Source: Ferrimonas sediminicola (GTDB taxonomy: Bacteria > Pseudomonadota > Gammaproteobacteria > Enterobacterales > Shewanellaceae). From it: a DNA stretch of 64,000 nucleotides. The notes under the pieces were generated by a model, which was not told where the DNA came from, made no database searches, and saw only the letters and a list, made by a program, of their open reading frames with translations. Of the stretch, positions 48,974 through 56,768 are shown in pieces; position 1 is the stretch's first letter, and the number at the start of each line of letters is the position of its first letter. The DNA is taken from contig NZ_SWCI01000010.1 in NCBI RefSeq assembly GCF_005116715.1, positions 46,219 to 110,218 on the forward strand, written 5' to 3'. The position numbers and the translations under genes are program-made.

Positions 48974-49333
48974 ATGGCCGAGGTTGCCGCCGCGCCCACA
49001 GTCGCCGAACTGGTTGAATTGTTAAATTATCCGCGCAATAAGATGCGCGACAACATGGATGTGCGCTTCTGTCCCCATGCGGTGTTCTATAACCCGGTGG
49101 ACGAGCGGTGCATCTATTGTCATCAGGGCATGGAGTGCAAGTGGCTGAATCATAATGATGAGCTGGTGGCTGTCGAGCGTAAGTCCATGAAGGAGTTTCG
49201 CCGCGAGCTGACCCTGGCTTGTGACTACGTGGAGGCTCAGTTAACGCCGGCCCACCTATCCCGCCGCGCCTGCAGTTGCGACAACTGCAAGTGGCTGGAG
49301 AGAGTTCGGGCAGTCCTCTCCAAAGAGTGGTAA
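48974..49333 (+). CDS. Cys-rich small protein of unknown function under an FNR box
   Basis: A 119-residue soluble protein with eight or more Cys in metal-site-like spacing: FCPH (about 33-36), CIYCHQGMEC (about 48-57) and CSCDNC (about 99-104). The pattern could bind Zn or an Fe-S cluster. No signal peptide or membrane span. The ATG at 48974 is preceded by GGGAGACC, and an upstream in-frame ATG at 48941 lies too close to the presumed promoter. I do not recognise a named family. Regulation by FNR/EtrA is inferred from the adjacent perfect box. Followed 60 bp later by tpm. Confidence 0.75.
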   Translation: MAEVAAAPTVAELVELLNYPRNKMRDNMDVRFCPHAVFYNPVDERCIYCHQGMECKWLNHNDELVAVERKSMKEFRRELTLACDYVEAQLTPAHLSRRACSCDNCKWLERVRAVLSKEW

Positions 49334-49393
49334 TGACATTCTTCCAGTGAGCAGGTAAGGTGCCAAGCCTGGACAGAGCAGGATTGGCACTTT

Positions 49394-50047
49394 ATGGACG
49401 CATCATTCTGGCACGATAAGTGGGAGAACCAGCTTATCGGCTTTCATCAGGACGACATCAACCCCTTCCTCAAGCGCCACTGGTCGGCCATCGGCCACGA
49501 CCGTGGGCGCATTTTGGTCCCCCTGTGCGGCAAATCCCTGGACATGGTCTGGCTGGCGGATCACGGTGAGACCGTGGTGGGCTGTGAGCTCAGTGAGCTG
49601 GCGGTGACCAGCTTTTTCCGGGAGCGTGGCCTCTCGCCCGAGGTGGAGACCCATTCTTCCCTGACATGTCACCGCGCCGGGGCGTACGAGCTGTGGCAGG
49701 GGGACATGTTTCAGTTGCAGAGCCAGGACCTGGAGCCCGTCAGCGCCTTCTACGACCGGGCGGCGCTGATCGCCCTGCCTCACGAGATGCGTGGCGCCTA
49801 CTGGCGGAAGCTGGCCAGCCTGATGGCGCCGGGGACCCAGGGCCTGCTGATCACCCTGGATTACCCGCAGCAACAGCTGTCCGGTCCCCCCTTCGCCATC
49901 GGTGAGTCGCAGCTGCGGCAGCTGAGTGACGGGCTGTTCCGGGTGGAGCTGCTGGCGCGCGTCGACGTACTGGCTCAGAACCCCCGTTTCCTCAACAAGG
50001 GGGTCGAGCGCCTGGACGAACTGGTGTTCCGGTTGACGAGGCTGTAA
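49394..50047 (+). CDS. tpm: Thiopurine S-methyltransferase
   Basis: A 217-residue SAM-dependent methyltransferase: MDASFWHDKWENQLIGFHQDDINPFL and VPLCGKSLDMVWLADHGETVVGCELS are diagnostic of the TPMT family. Bacterial TPMTs methylate tellurite, selenite and selenium compounds to volatile products and detoxify them. Located downstream of the Cys-rich gene and possibly co-transcribed. Confidence 0.93.
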   Translation: MDASFWHDKWENQLIGFHQDDINPFLKRHWSAIGHDRGRILVPLCGKSLDMVWLADHGETVVGCELSELAVTSFFRERGLSPEVETHSSLTCHRAGAYELWQGDMFQLQSQDLEPVSAFYDRAALIALPHEMRGAYWRKLASLMAPGTQGLLITLDYPQQQLSGPPFAIGESQLRQLSDGLFRVELLARVDVLAQNPRFLNKGVERLDELVFRLTRL

Positions 50048-50065
50048 CCGGGAACGGATGCCTCC

Positions 50066-50968
50066 CTAGGCCAGCGACAGCAGGAACGGGATCAGGATCG
50101 GTGTGGCCAGGCTCAGCAGGAACCCCGAGACGATGGCCACCGGCACCACCCGGGGGCCGCCGGTCTGCTGCAGCACCGGCAGGGTAAAGTCCATGGCGGT
50201 GGCGCCGCCATAGCCGATGGCCGAGGCGGGCGACCAGCGCATCAGCGCCGGGATCAGTACGATGGCGATCAGCTCGCGGCTGAGATCCGCCAGGAAGGCC
50301 ACCGAGCCCAGCACCGGCCCCAGGCCGTCGGTAATCAGAATCCCCGACAGCGAGTACCAGCCGAACCCGGAGGCCAGGATCACTCCCTGCAGCAGCGGCA
50401 GGCCGTGAATCGCCGCGGTCAGTGCCCCGGCGGCCAGGGAGGTGAGCGCCACCACCGCGGCGATGGCCAGCCCCCTGGGATTGAGCAGGATGCCGCGCAG
50501 TCCCAGGTTGGAGCCCCTCAGCTGGATGCCGATCAGCGCCAGCAGCACCATCAGCGCACCGTTGGCAGTGGATTCGATCAGGCTGTGGGGCAGGGTCACC
50601 ATCAGTCCCACCACCACCCCGGCCGCCACCACCAGCGCCAGCTTCAGCGATTCCATCACCAGCTTGGCCAGCGGTTGTTTGCTCTGGCCCAGATCCAGGC
50701 TCAGGGGCCAGCGCCGGTCCACCAGGGGTAGCGCCGCCAGGTTCAAAGTCAGGGTCAGGCTGATCAGGGTCAGCAGCAGCACGCCAATGGTGCCCAGTTC
50801 CGACGCCAGGTTGTCCACCTGGGCCAGTGAGAGCCCCATCAACGCCAGGATCAAGTAGACAATGCCGCTCAGGATCCGGTCGATGCCAGCAAGCAGGCGA
50901 CGGTTGGTCACAGGCACCAGGTAGCCGCCGAACAGGGGCAGAAGAATGATCAGGGATTCCAGTGACAT
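50066..50968 (-). CDS. lysO: Lysine exporter LysO family protein
   Basis: A 300-residue inner-membrane protein with about eight hydrophobic helices, containing the LysO/YbjE features NGALMVLLALIGIQLRGS, GFGWYSLSGILITDGLGP and AIGYGGATAMDFTLPVLQ. Family members export L-lysine and its toxic analogue thialysine. I found no recognisable lysine riboswitch in the 266-bp upstream region. Convergent with tpm. Confidence 0.88.
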   Translation of the reverse strand: MSLESLIILLPLFGGYLVPVTNRRLLAGIDRILSGIVYLILALMGLSLAQVDNLASELGTIGVLLLTLISLTLTLNLAALPLVDRRWPLSLDLGQSKQPLAKLVMESLKLALVVAAGVVVGLMVTLPHSLIESTANGALMVLLALIGIQLRGSNLGLRGILLNPRGLAIAAVVALTSLAAGALTAAIHGLPLLQGVILASGFGWYSLSGILITDGLGPVLGSVAFLADLSRELIAIVLIPALMRWSPASAIGYGGATAMDFTLPVLQQTGGPRVVPVAIVSGFLLSLATPILIPFLLSLA

Positions 50969-51234
50969 GAACGCTTACCTCAGTTTTGGACACCGCAGGT
51001 TAGCAGGGCCGTCTTCAACCTACAACTTCCAGGCCGAGGGAGCCAGGACGACGATTTCTTCAGGCCGCCGGCTGCGCCAGGGAACGATGACTCCGCCCTG
51101 GGGCCCCGTCAGCCGGGGTCTTCAGGTTGGCACTCCCCGCGCCAGACAGGCGGTTCTCCCCCCGCCGGCGGGAGAGGATCCGCTCGGTTTCGTGTATACT
51201 GTGCGCTTCGATTTTTTAGGTTGGAGTAGCACCT
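50969..51234. other. Hairpin-rich lysO/DEAD-box intergenic region
   Basis: No gene seen in 266 bp. Several GC hairpins occur, such as CCAGGG 51077-51082 / CCCTGG 51096-51101 and GGCCCC 51102-51107 / GGGGTC 51115-51120. A TATACT -10-like element (51195-51200) faces the helicase gene, with no good -35. Could include a structured leader for either gene. Confidence 0.4.
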
Positions 51235-52554
51235 TTGCAATTTTCTGAACTGGGCCTGGATAGGCGGCTGGTAGAGCGGATGGATCATCAGGGGTTTCAG
51301 CAGGCGACTGAGATCCAGCAGCAGGCCATTCCGGTTGCCATCGCCGGCAAGGATCTGCTGGCCTCCTCCAAGACGGGATCCGGCAAGACCCTGGCCTACC
51401 TGCTGCCGGCGGTTCAGAGAGTGATGAAGCAGAAGGCCCTGAGCAAGCGCGATCCCCGGGTGGTGGTGCTGACGCCAACCCGTGAACTGGCCAAGCAGGT
51501 CTACGGTCAGCTGCGCAGCCTGATCTCCAACACCAGCATCAAGGGGATGCTGATCCTCGGCGGCGAAGATTTCAATCAGCAGAGCAAGGATCTGGCCAAG
51601 GACCCACACTTCGTCATTGCCACCCCGGGCCGCCTGGCGGATCACCTGGAGCACGGTCACCTCTACCTCAACGGCTTGGAGCTGCTGATCCTGGATGAGG
51701 CGGACCGGATGCTGGATCTGGGGTTTGCCGATCAGCTCAACGCCATCCACAAGGCGGCGGATCATCGCCGCCGCCAGACCCTGATGTTCTCCGCCACCCT
51801 GGACAGTGCGGTGGTCAGCGAGTTTGGTCAGGATCTGCTGAGCGCCCCGGCCCGGGTGCGCATTGACGCCGAGCAGCAGATGCACGCCAACATCCGCCAT
51901 ACCTTTATTTTGTCGGACCATCTTGACCATAAGCAGGCGCAGCTGATGAAGCTGCTGCAGGAGAAGCCGTTCAACCAGGCGATGCTGTTCACCGCCACCC
52001 GGGCAGACACCGACCGTCTGGCCCAGTTGCTGGCGGAGCAGGGCTACACCACCCTGGCCCTCTCCGGTGATCTTGGCCAGGCGGCCCGAAACCGCATCAT
52101 GGAGGAGTTCGCCGCCGGTAAGGCGCAGATCCTGGTGACCACCGATCTGGCCAGCCGCGGCCTGGACATCAGCCAGGTCTCCATGGTGATCAACTTCGAT
52201 CTGCCCAAGCACTCCGAAGAGTACATCCACCGCAGCGGTCGTACCGGCCGGGCCGGTGCCACCGGCGACGCCTACTCTCTGGTGGGCCCCAAGGACTGGA
52301 AGGCGGCGGAAGATCTGCAGCGTTTCCTGGGCCAGAGTCTGAGCTTCGAAGCCCTGGAGGGGATGGAAGCCAAGTTCAAGGGATTCAAGCCCAAACCCAA
52401 GGCCAAGAGCGTCAGCAAGGGCGACAAGGGTGGCCCGAACAAGGCGGCGCCGAAGAGATCTGCCGCGCCCAAGAAGAAGCGCAAGACCGCCTTTGTGCTC
52501 AAGGACGCCGGCGAGCTGCCCTTCATTCCGAAGAAGCCCAGCTCAGAGGAATAA
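51235..52554 (+). CDS. DEAD-box RNA helicase
   Basis: A 439-residue helicase with all core motifs: Q motif (FSELGLDRRLVERMDHQGFQ...TEIQQQAIP), ASSKTGSGKT, PTRELA, TPGRL, DEAD in ILDEADRMLDLGF, SAT, and HRSGRTGRAG. A Lys-rich tail of about 60 residues follows. Similar to Shewanella-type helicases related to RhlE/SrmB; I do not assign a symbol. The start codon is TTG at 51235, preceded by TTGGAG at 8 nt; no ATG in frame precedes the Q motif. Confidence 0.92.
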   Translation: MQFSELGLDRRLVERMDHQGFQQATEIQQQAIPVAIAGKDLLASSKTGSGKTLAYLLPAVQRVMKQKALSKRDPRVVVLTPTRELAKQVYGQLRSLISNTSIKGMLILGGEDFNQQSKDLAKDPHFVIATPGRLADHLEHGHLYLNGLELLILDEADRMLDLGFADQLNAIHKAADHRRRQTLMFSATLDSAVVSEFGQDLLSAPARVRIDAEQQMHANIRHTFILSDHLDHKQAQLMKLLQEKPFNQAMLFTATRADTDRLAQLLAEQGYTTLALSGDLGQAARNRIMEEFAAGKAQILVTTDLASRGLDISQVSMVINFDLPKHSEEYIHRSGRTGRAGATGDAYSLVGPKDWKAAEDLQRFLGQSLSFEALEGMEAKFKGFKPKPKAKSVSKGDKGGPNKAAPKRSAAPKKKRKTAFVLKDAGELPFIPKKPSSEE

Positions 52555-52556
52555 AG

Positions 52557-52580
52557 AAACGCGCCGGAAGGCGCGTTTTT
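52557..52580 (+). terminator. Intrinsic terminator after the DEAD-box gene
   Basis: 9-bp stem AAACGCGCC (52557-52565) / GGCGCGTTT (52570-52578), GGAA tetraloop, T run. Confidence 0.88.
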
Positions 52581-52601
52581 CTTTTGGGGGCGGAGTCGCT
52601 G

Positions 52602-52958
52602 TTACTCCAGGCCGTCGTCGACGTCGTCGTCCTCAGGCTCCAGCATGCCCCAGCCGTCGCTCTTACCCTTGTACTTCTTGCACAGGGCGGTCAGGGTCTT
52701 CTCTATCTCGCAGATAGGACCATGCTCAGGCACCATCTCCGTCACCAGGCGCAGCTCCCACTCCTTGGCGGCTTCGTTGTAGTTGAGGTAGAGGCCACTG
52801 CCCGGGTACTCCTTCTGTACCCGCTCAGCCGCCTTGCGGCCCTGCTCCTCGTCGGCAAACAGCACGTAGAAGTCCAGCATATAGGGCTGGCTCAGATCGA
52901 TGCCTTCACCCTGCATCAGTTCCAGCAGTTCGCCGGTGGGATCGGAGGGAAATGTCAT
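52602..52958 (-). CDS. rraB: Ribonuclease E inhibitor RraB
   Basis: A 118-residue acidic protein matching RraB: PYMLDFYVLFADEEQGRKAAERV, WELRLVTEMVPEHGPICEIE, and a DDDVDD acidic tail. RraB binds RNase E and modulates the degradosome. Followed closely on the same strand by nothing, but 15 bp downstream of the S4-domain gene, so these two RNA-related genes are probably one operon. Confidence 0.9.
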   Translation of the reverse strand: MTFPSDPTGELLELMQGEGIDLSQPYMLDFYVLFADEEQGRKAAERVQKEYPGSGLYLNYNEAAKEWELRLVTEMVPEHGPICEIEKTLTALCKKYKGKSDGWGMLEPEDDDVDDGLE

Positions 52959-52973
52959 GGGATCTCTCTTTGG

Positions 52974-53270
52974 TTAAAACTCGATGGAGGGGCGGGCCCG
53001 CTTCTTGGGGGCACCACTGCCGACCTTGGCTTTGGGTTGGGCGTTGCCATCGGCGGGGGCGATGATCACCTGTTCGCCGTTGAACTGGACATGGTCGCCG
53101 GCCACCAGCTTACGGCGCTTGCGGGTTTCCAGCTCGCCGTTCACCTCGACCAGCCCTTCGCTGATCACCAGCTTGGCGTCACTGCCGGAGCCGACCCAGC
53201 CCTGAACCTTCAGCACTTTATACAGCTCGACGAAATCACACCCCGGCATTAGGGGCAGTTGCTCACTCAT
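52974..53270 (-). CDS. S4 domain RNA-binding protein (YbcJ-like)
   Basis: A 98-residue basic protein with an S4 RNA-binding fold (about 12-70: LYKVLKVQGWVGSGSDAKLVISEGLVEVNGELETRKRRKL in the family pattern). The C terminus (KAKVGSGAPKKRARPSIEF) is positively charged. Related to YbcJ; likely associates with rRNA or tRNA. Starts 15 bp upstream of rraB. Confidence 0.85.
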   Translation of the reverse strand: MSEQLPLMPGCDFVELYKVLKVQGWVGSGSDAKLVISEGLVEVNGELETRKRRKLVAGDHVQFNGEQVIIAPADGNAQPKAKVGSGAPKKRARPSIEF

Positions 53271-53377
53271 CTGTCTCTGTCCTGTTACATCAACGGCGAT
53301 AGTATAGCGGCATTCGCCGGAGAAGCGGGAGCGTCAAAGGAAGGAAAAAAGGTGCAGACTGGGGTAGTGCTGCATCC

Positions 53378-53797
53378 TTAAGGTAAAACTTTCTCATCAG
53401 CCAGCTGCTGCTCTATCAGCTTTGGCTTGAAACCATAGATCAGGGTGTCGCCAATGAGGAGGATGGGCACGCTGTCACAACCCAGGGGTACATGTCTTTG
53501 GAGCCAGGTCGGGCCGGCCCCCAGATCACGCTCCTCAAATTTCACCCCCCGGTAAGCAAGTAGTGAGTGGATCTCCCTGCTCGCAGGACACCAGCCGGCG
53601 TTGTAGATCACCACCTGGGCCTTGCGGTCACCGGCATGGGTTGAGAAGTCTCCTTGAAATCGGACCGGGGGGTGGGTCAGGCGCTCCAGGCCGACAACCA
53701 GAGCCAGTGCCGACAGGGGCAGAAGCAGAAGTTGCGCCAGATTGGTCAGCAGGGGCCAAAGAGAAGACTTGGCTCGCTGGTCCCGGAGCGTCAGCAT
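53378..53797 (-). CDS. Membrane-anchored glutaredoxin-like protein with CxxS motif
   Basis: A 139-residue protein: an N-terminal membrane anchor (about 17-38, LTNLAQLLLLPLSALALVVGL) and a glutaredoxin/thioredoxin-like domain from about 62. The active-site position reads GWCPAS, a monothiol CPAS motif in place of CPxC, with cis-Pro expected at SVPILLIGD. Topology predicts a periplasmic domain. Function unknown; monothiol glutaredoxins bind Fe-S clusters or act on mixed disulfides. Confidence 0.7.
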   Translation of the reverse strand: MLTLRDQRAKSSLWPLLTNLAQLLLLPLSALALVVGLERLTHPPVRFQGDFSTHAGDRKAQVVIYNAGWCPASREIHSLLAYRGVKFEERDLGAGPTWLQRHVPLGCDSVPILLIGDTLIYGFKPKLIEQQLADEKVLP

Positions 53798-54073
53798 GAC
53801 GTACCTCCCGTAGGGATAACAGGAACTGTCCGTTGGGCAGCGAAAAAGGGGGAGAGGTTGTCTGGACCTATCACTCCCTTGACTGCTGCCCAGACGCCGA
53901 AAGAATACCGGCTGGGGCGGGGTGCCAACAGTGGCGACTACCGTTCCTTCGTGTGCGAGATCGGCCAGTTACAATGTAAAGCAATGGCCGTTCTGGCTGA
54001 AACGAGATCGCATATGCTGCGGGAGGCGGCGACGGTGGCGGCAGCGAGAGGGATGGACGAGCGGGCCAGGCAG
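53798..54073. other. Region without a supported gene
   Basis: About 275 bp upstream of the CxxS gene and downstream of fis. A TACAAT -10-like element occurs at 53971-53976 and a 36-codon frame starts at 53984, without a convincing ribosome binding site or homology. Nothing else is seen. Confidence 0.5.
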
Positions 54074-54110
54074 AACGAAAAAAACCCTTAGCTCAGAGAG
54101 CTAAGGGTTT
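54074..54110 (-). terminator. Intrinsic terminator of dusB-fis
   Basis: Perfect 13-bp stem (54082-54094 / 54098-54110, 3-nt loop) followed on the minus strand by TTTTTT. Stands 28 bp after the fis stop codon. Confidence 0.9.
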
Positions 54111-54137
54111 GAATTTTAAAACTTTAGAGCAGAGCTC

Positions 54138-54443
54138 TTAGTTCATGCCGTACTTCTTCAGCTTCTTGCGCAGAGTACCGCGGTTGATGCCCATGATGTT
54201 GGCAGCACGGGTCTGGTTACCCCGGGTGTACTGCATGATGATGTCCAGCAGAGGCTGTTCTACTTCGCACAGGACCATCTCGTACACTTCAGAGGCTTCC
54301 TGACCGTCCAGCTGAGCAAAGTAGTTGCTTACTGCGCGCTTGACGGAGTCGCGCAACAGCTGAGGCTTCACGGTGCCGTTGGGGGTTTCGATCTGGCCTA
54401 CGGTCAGTTGTGCTTCTGGATGGGAGTTCTGCTGATCAAACAT
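54138..54443 (-). CDS. fis: DNA-binding protein Fis
   Basis: A 101-residue nucleoid protein; the C-terminal region [40 protein letters not shown] is nearly identical to E. coli Fis, including the helix-turn-helix. Start chosen at the ATG at 54443, giving the normal length; an upstream frame extension adds 13 residues overlapping the dusB end. Fis activates rRNA promoters and shapes nucleoid architecture. In operon with dusB, 25 bp downstream. Confidence 0.97.
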   Translation of the reverse strand: MFDQQNSHPEAQLTVGQIETPNGTVKPQLLRDSVKRAVSNYFAQLDGQEASEVYEMVLCEVEQPLLDIIMQYTRGNQTRAANIMGINRGTLRKKLKKYGMN

Positions 54444-54468
54444 ACTGCCTTGCTCTTCAATTAATTTG

Positions 54469-55428
54469 TTAAACCTGGTCAAAATAACGCGTCAGCGCTT
54501 CGAGTTGCGCTGTGGCACTGTCCAAGCGATTAAAGTCGCGGCGTACCGAATCCTGCTGCTGGTGCGTCAGGTACCACCCCACATGCTTCCGGGCGATGCG
54601 AAGACCGCGCTCTTCGCCATAGAAGCGGTGCAGTGTGTCCAGGTGCTCCAGCATGATGCCCTGAATCTCTTCCTTTTTCGGGGCGGCCAGTTTGGTGCCG
54701 GTACGCAGAAAGTGCTCAATTTCCCGAAACAGCCATGGCTGCCCCTGGGCGGCTCGACCAATCATGATCGCATCCGCCTGGGTAACCTCCAGGACATGAC
54801 GCGCTTTCTCCGGGCTGTCGATATCACCATTGGCGACAACCGGGATGGACACCGCCTGCTTGATGGCAGCGATGGTGTCGTATTCCGCCTCACCCTTGTA
54901 CATGCACTGTCGGGTACGACCGTGCACGGCGAGGGCGGCGATCCCCTGTTGTTCGGCAATCTGGGCGATCTCGATGCCGTTTCGATGCTCTGGATCCCAA
55001 CCGGTGCGGATCTTCAGGGTGACCGGTACCGTCACGGCGTTAACCACCGCCTCCAGTATCCGCTTCACCCGGTCCGGTTCCCGCATCAGTGCGGACCCAG
55101 CCATCTTCTTATTCACTTTTTTTGCCGGGCAACCCATATTGATGTCGATGATCTGGGCGCCTCGCTCTACATTGAAGCGAGCCGCCTGGGCCATCAACTC
55201 GGGTTCTGCTCCGGCGATCTGTACTGAACGAATTCCGTCTTCATCACCGTGGTCCATCCGCGAGCGCGACTTGTCCGAATCCCAGACTTTGGGATTGGAG
55301 GACAACATCTCAGACACGGCTAAACCAGCGCCTAAACGGCGACACAGTGTGCGGAAGGGAAGATCCGTTACCCCGGCCATGGGAGCCACGATCAGCCGGT
55401 TTTCCAGTTGATAGGGTCCAATGTGCAT
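54469..55428 (-). CDS. dusB: tRNA-dihydrouridine synthase B
   Basis: A 319-residue FMN enzyme reducing U17 in tRNA. Starts [26 protein letters not shown]; conserved CPAKKV with catalytic Cys, [15 protein letters not shown] FMN/tRNA segment ([10 protein letters not shown]), and HGRTRQCMY are present. Heads dusB-fis, the universal gammaproteobacterial pair. Its ribosome binding site is in a 5'-terminal hairpin. Confidence 0.96.
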   Translation of the reverse strand: MHIGPYQLENRLIVAPMAGVTDLPFRTLCRRLGAGLAVSEMLSSNPKVWDSDKSRSRMDHGDEDGIRSVQIAGAEPELMAQAARFNVERGAQIIDINMGCPAKKVNKKMAGSALMREPDRVKRILEAVVNAVTVPVTLKIRTGWDPEHRNGIEIAQIAEQQGIAALAVHGRTRQCMYKGEAEYDTIAAIKQAVSIPVVANGDIDSPEKARHVLEVTQADAIMIGRAAQGQPWLFREIEHFLRTGTKLAAPKKEEIQGIMLEHLDTLHRFYGEERGLRIARKHVGWYLTHQQQDSVRRDFNRLDSATAQLEALTRYFDQV

Positions 55429-55438
55429 GATGACAAAT

Positions 55439-55470
55439 CTCCTCGTACGTTCACGAGGGAGCGCATATTA
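55439..55470 (-). promoter_or_regulatory. dusB-fis promoter -10 element and 5'-terminal mRNA hairpin
   Basis: On the minus strand TAATAT (55470-55465) is followed by a GC-rich discriminator GCGCTCCC, the hallmark of stringently controlled promoters. Transcription from about 55458 would place the hairpin CCTCGT-GAACGT-ACGAGG (55458-55441) at the very 5' end, with the GAGGAG ribosome binding site in its 3' arm. No clear -35, consistent with activator dependence. Confidence 0.5.
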
Positions 55471-55592
55471 CTCTTTTTTGTCAGTGGTGGGAAGGTCAAT
55501 AAATGTACGAGGAGCAACTTTTTTTGCTTGACATTATTGGAGTTATTTCAATGGGGTCAGGGCGGCCAAAGTGAGTGGGTACTCACATACCC

Positions 55593-55620
55593 GACCAGCC
55601 CTGAAATTGGTCGTTTTTTA
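55593..55620 (+). terminator. Plus-strand terminator-like hairpin between dusB and prmA
   Basis: GACCA 55593-55597 / TGGTC 55608-55612 followed by G and six Ts on the plus strand. Short stem; it would end a rightward transcript antisense to nothing known, or limit transcription into prmA. Confidence 0.4.
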
Positions 55621-55625
55621 AACGT

Positions 55626-56510
55626 TTATCTGCGGGTGCCGCTGATTCGACACCAATCCTCCATGACGGCGGTATCATCCAGTTCGAACCACTGGCTGTA
55701 AATTTTGCGAAGTTCGTCATTCTGCTCTTTCAGCAGACCGGAGAGTGCCAGGCGGCCGCCGGGCTTCACCAGGCCGGCGATCAGCGGCGCCAGCTCTCTC
55801 AGGGGGCCGGCCAGGATGTTGGCAACCAGCACGTCCGCCTGCAGGTTGTCCGGCTGATCATTGGGCAGGTACAGGTCGAGCCGGCTCTCCTCGATGCCGT
55901 TGCGGCCAGCGTTGTCGCGGCTGGCGGTCAGCGCCTGGGGATCGATGTCAATGCCGGTGCAGTGCTGCGCCCCCAGCTTCAGGGCCGCCACCGCCAGGAT
56001 GCCGGAACCACAGCCGAAGTCCACCACCTGCTTGTCCGACAGGTCCAGGCCATCGAGCCACTGCAGGCACAGGGCGGTGGTGGGGTGGGTGCCGGTGCCG
56101 AAGGCCAGGCCGGGATCCAGCAGCACGTTGACGGCATCCGGCTCCGGGGCCTCGTGCCAGCTGGGGCAGATCCACAGGCGCTGGCCGAAACGCATCGGCT
56201 TGAAGTTGTCCATCCACTCTCGTTCCCAGTCCTTATCCTCCAGGGCTTCCACCTTGTGGGTGAAATCTGGGCCCAGTTCCGGCTGCTCCTGCAACTGGGC
56301 CACCACCGACTTCATGTCGGTGATGGCGTCATAGAGGCCGATGACGTCAGTGTCGCCCCACAGCCGGGTCTCGCCGGGCAGGGGTTCGAACACCGGGGTG
56401 TCCTTGGCGTCCACGAAGGTCACCGAGACCGCGCCGGTTTCGCTCAGGTGATCGCCGATGCTCTCGGCCAGCTCACCACTGGTGTTAATGCGGATCTGAA
56501 TCCAGGGCAT
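55626..56510 (-). CDS. prmA: Ribosomal protein L11 methyltransferase PrmA
   Basis: A 294-residue SAM methyltransferase trimethylating L11. Substrate-recognition N domain ([17 protein letters not shown]), SAM motif [20 protein letters not shown] and the [10 protein letters not shown] motif are present. Upstream of dusB-fis as in E. coli, but with its own 115-nt gap containing hairpins, so co-transcription is uncertain. Confidence 0.96.
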   Translation of the reverse strand: MPWIQIRINTSGELAESIGDHLSETGAVSVTFVDAKDTPVFEPLPGETRLWGDTDVIGLYDAITDMKSVVAQLQEQPELGPDFTHKVEALEDKDWEREWMDNFKPMRFGQRLWICPSWHEAPEPDAVNVLLDPGLAFGTGTHPTTALCLQWLDGLDLSDKQVVDFGCGSGILAVAALKLGAQHCTGIDIDPQALTASRDNAGRNGIEESRLDLYLPNDQPDNLQADVLVANILAGPLRELAPLIAGLVKPGGRLALSGLLKEQNDELRKIYSQWFELDDTAVMEDWCRISGTRR

Positions 56511-56619
56511 AGTGCACTCATAGTTAAGGAGGTTTGATTGCCTCTATTGTATGCGACAACGCCTGTGGCTGCATCCGGCCCAGGTGCAAAGCCGGGCGCG
56601 TGCTGATATTTTGAACTGG

Positions 56620-56645
56620 GGTCAATTAGTGTGATTGACCTCACG
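56620..56645. promoter_or_regulatory. CRP site with overlapping inverted repeat upstream of frdCAB
   Basis: TGTGA-N6-TCACG (56630-56645) matches the CRP consensus TGTGA-N6-TCACA with one mismatch. A perfect inverted repeat GGTCAAT/ATTGACC (56620-56640) overlaps its left half. CRP controls fumarate respiration in Shewanella. Confidence 0.7.
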
Positions 56646-56663
56646 TGGGCGAAAATCTCATGG

Positions 56664-56677
56664 GTGATCTTGATCAA
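56664..56677. promoter_or_regulatory. FNR-like box upstream of frdCAB
   Basis: GTGAT-CTTG-ATCAA, one mismatch from TTGAT-N4-ATCAA, about 92 bp before frdC and 26 bp downstream of the CRP site. The spacing suits cooperative anaerobic activation. Confidence 0.6.
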
Positions 56678-56768
56678 TGACTGGTGTTTTGTCCCTTAAC
56701 GAGGAAGTGATGGGGCCGTATCGTTGATCTTCCTCTTCCTATCCCTACAACAACAATAGGTTTTATCT

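Noticed and set aside
50969..51234. Lysine riboswitch upstream of lysO
   Set aside because: Conserved lysine-riboswitch core segments could not be found on the minus strand; only generic GC hairpins are present.
53654..54104. Plus-strand open frames of 145, 60 and 36 codons
   Set aside because: They are antisense to the glutaredoxin-like gene or run into the fis terminator, lack ribosome binding sites and have compositionally random sequence.
55528..55560. Full sigma-70 promoter at TTGACA before the dusB-prmA hairpins
   Set aside because: The -35 is perfect, but no acceptable -10 occurs at 16-18 bp, so I did not list it as a promoter feature.
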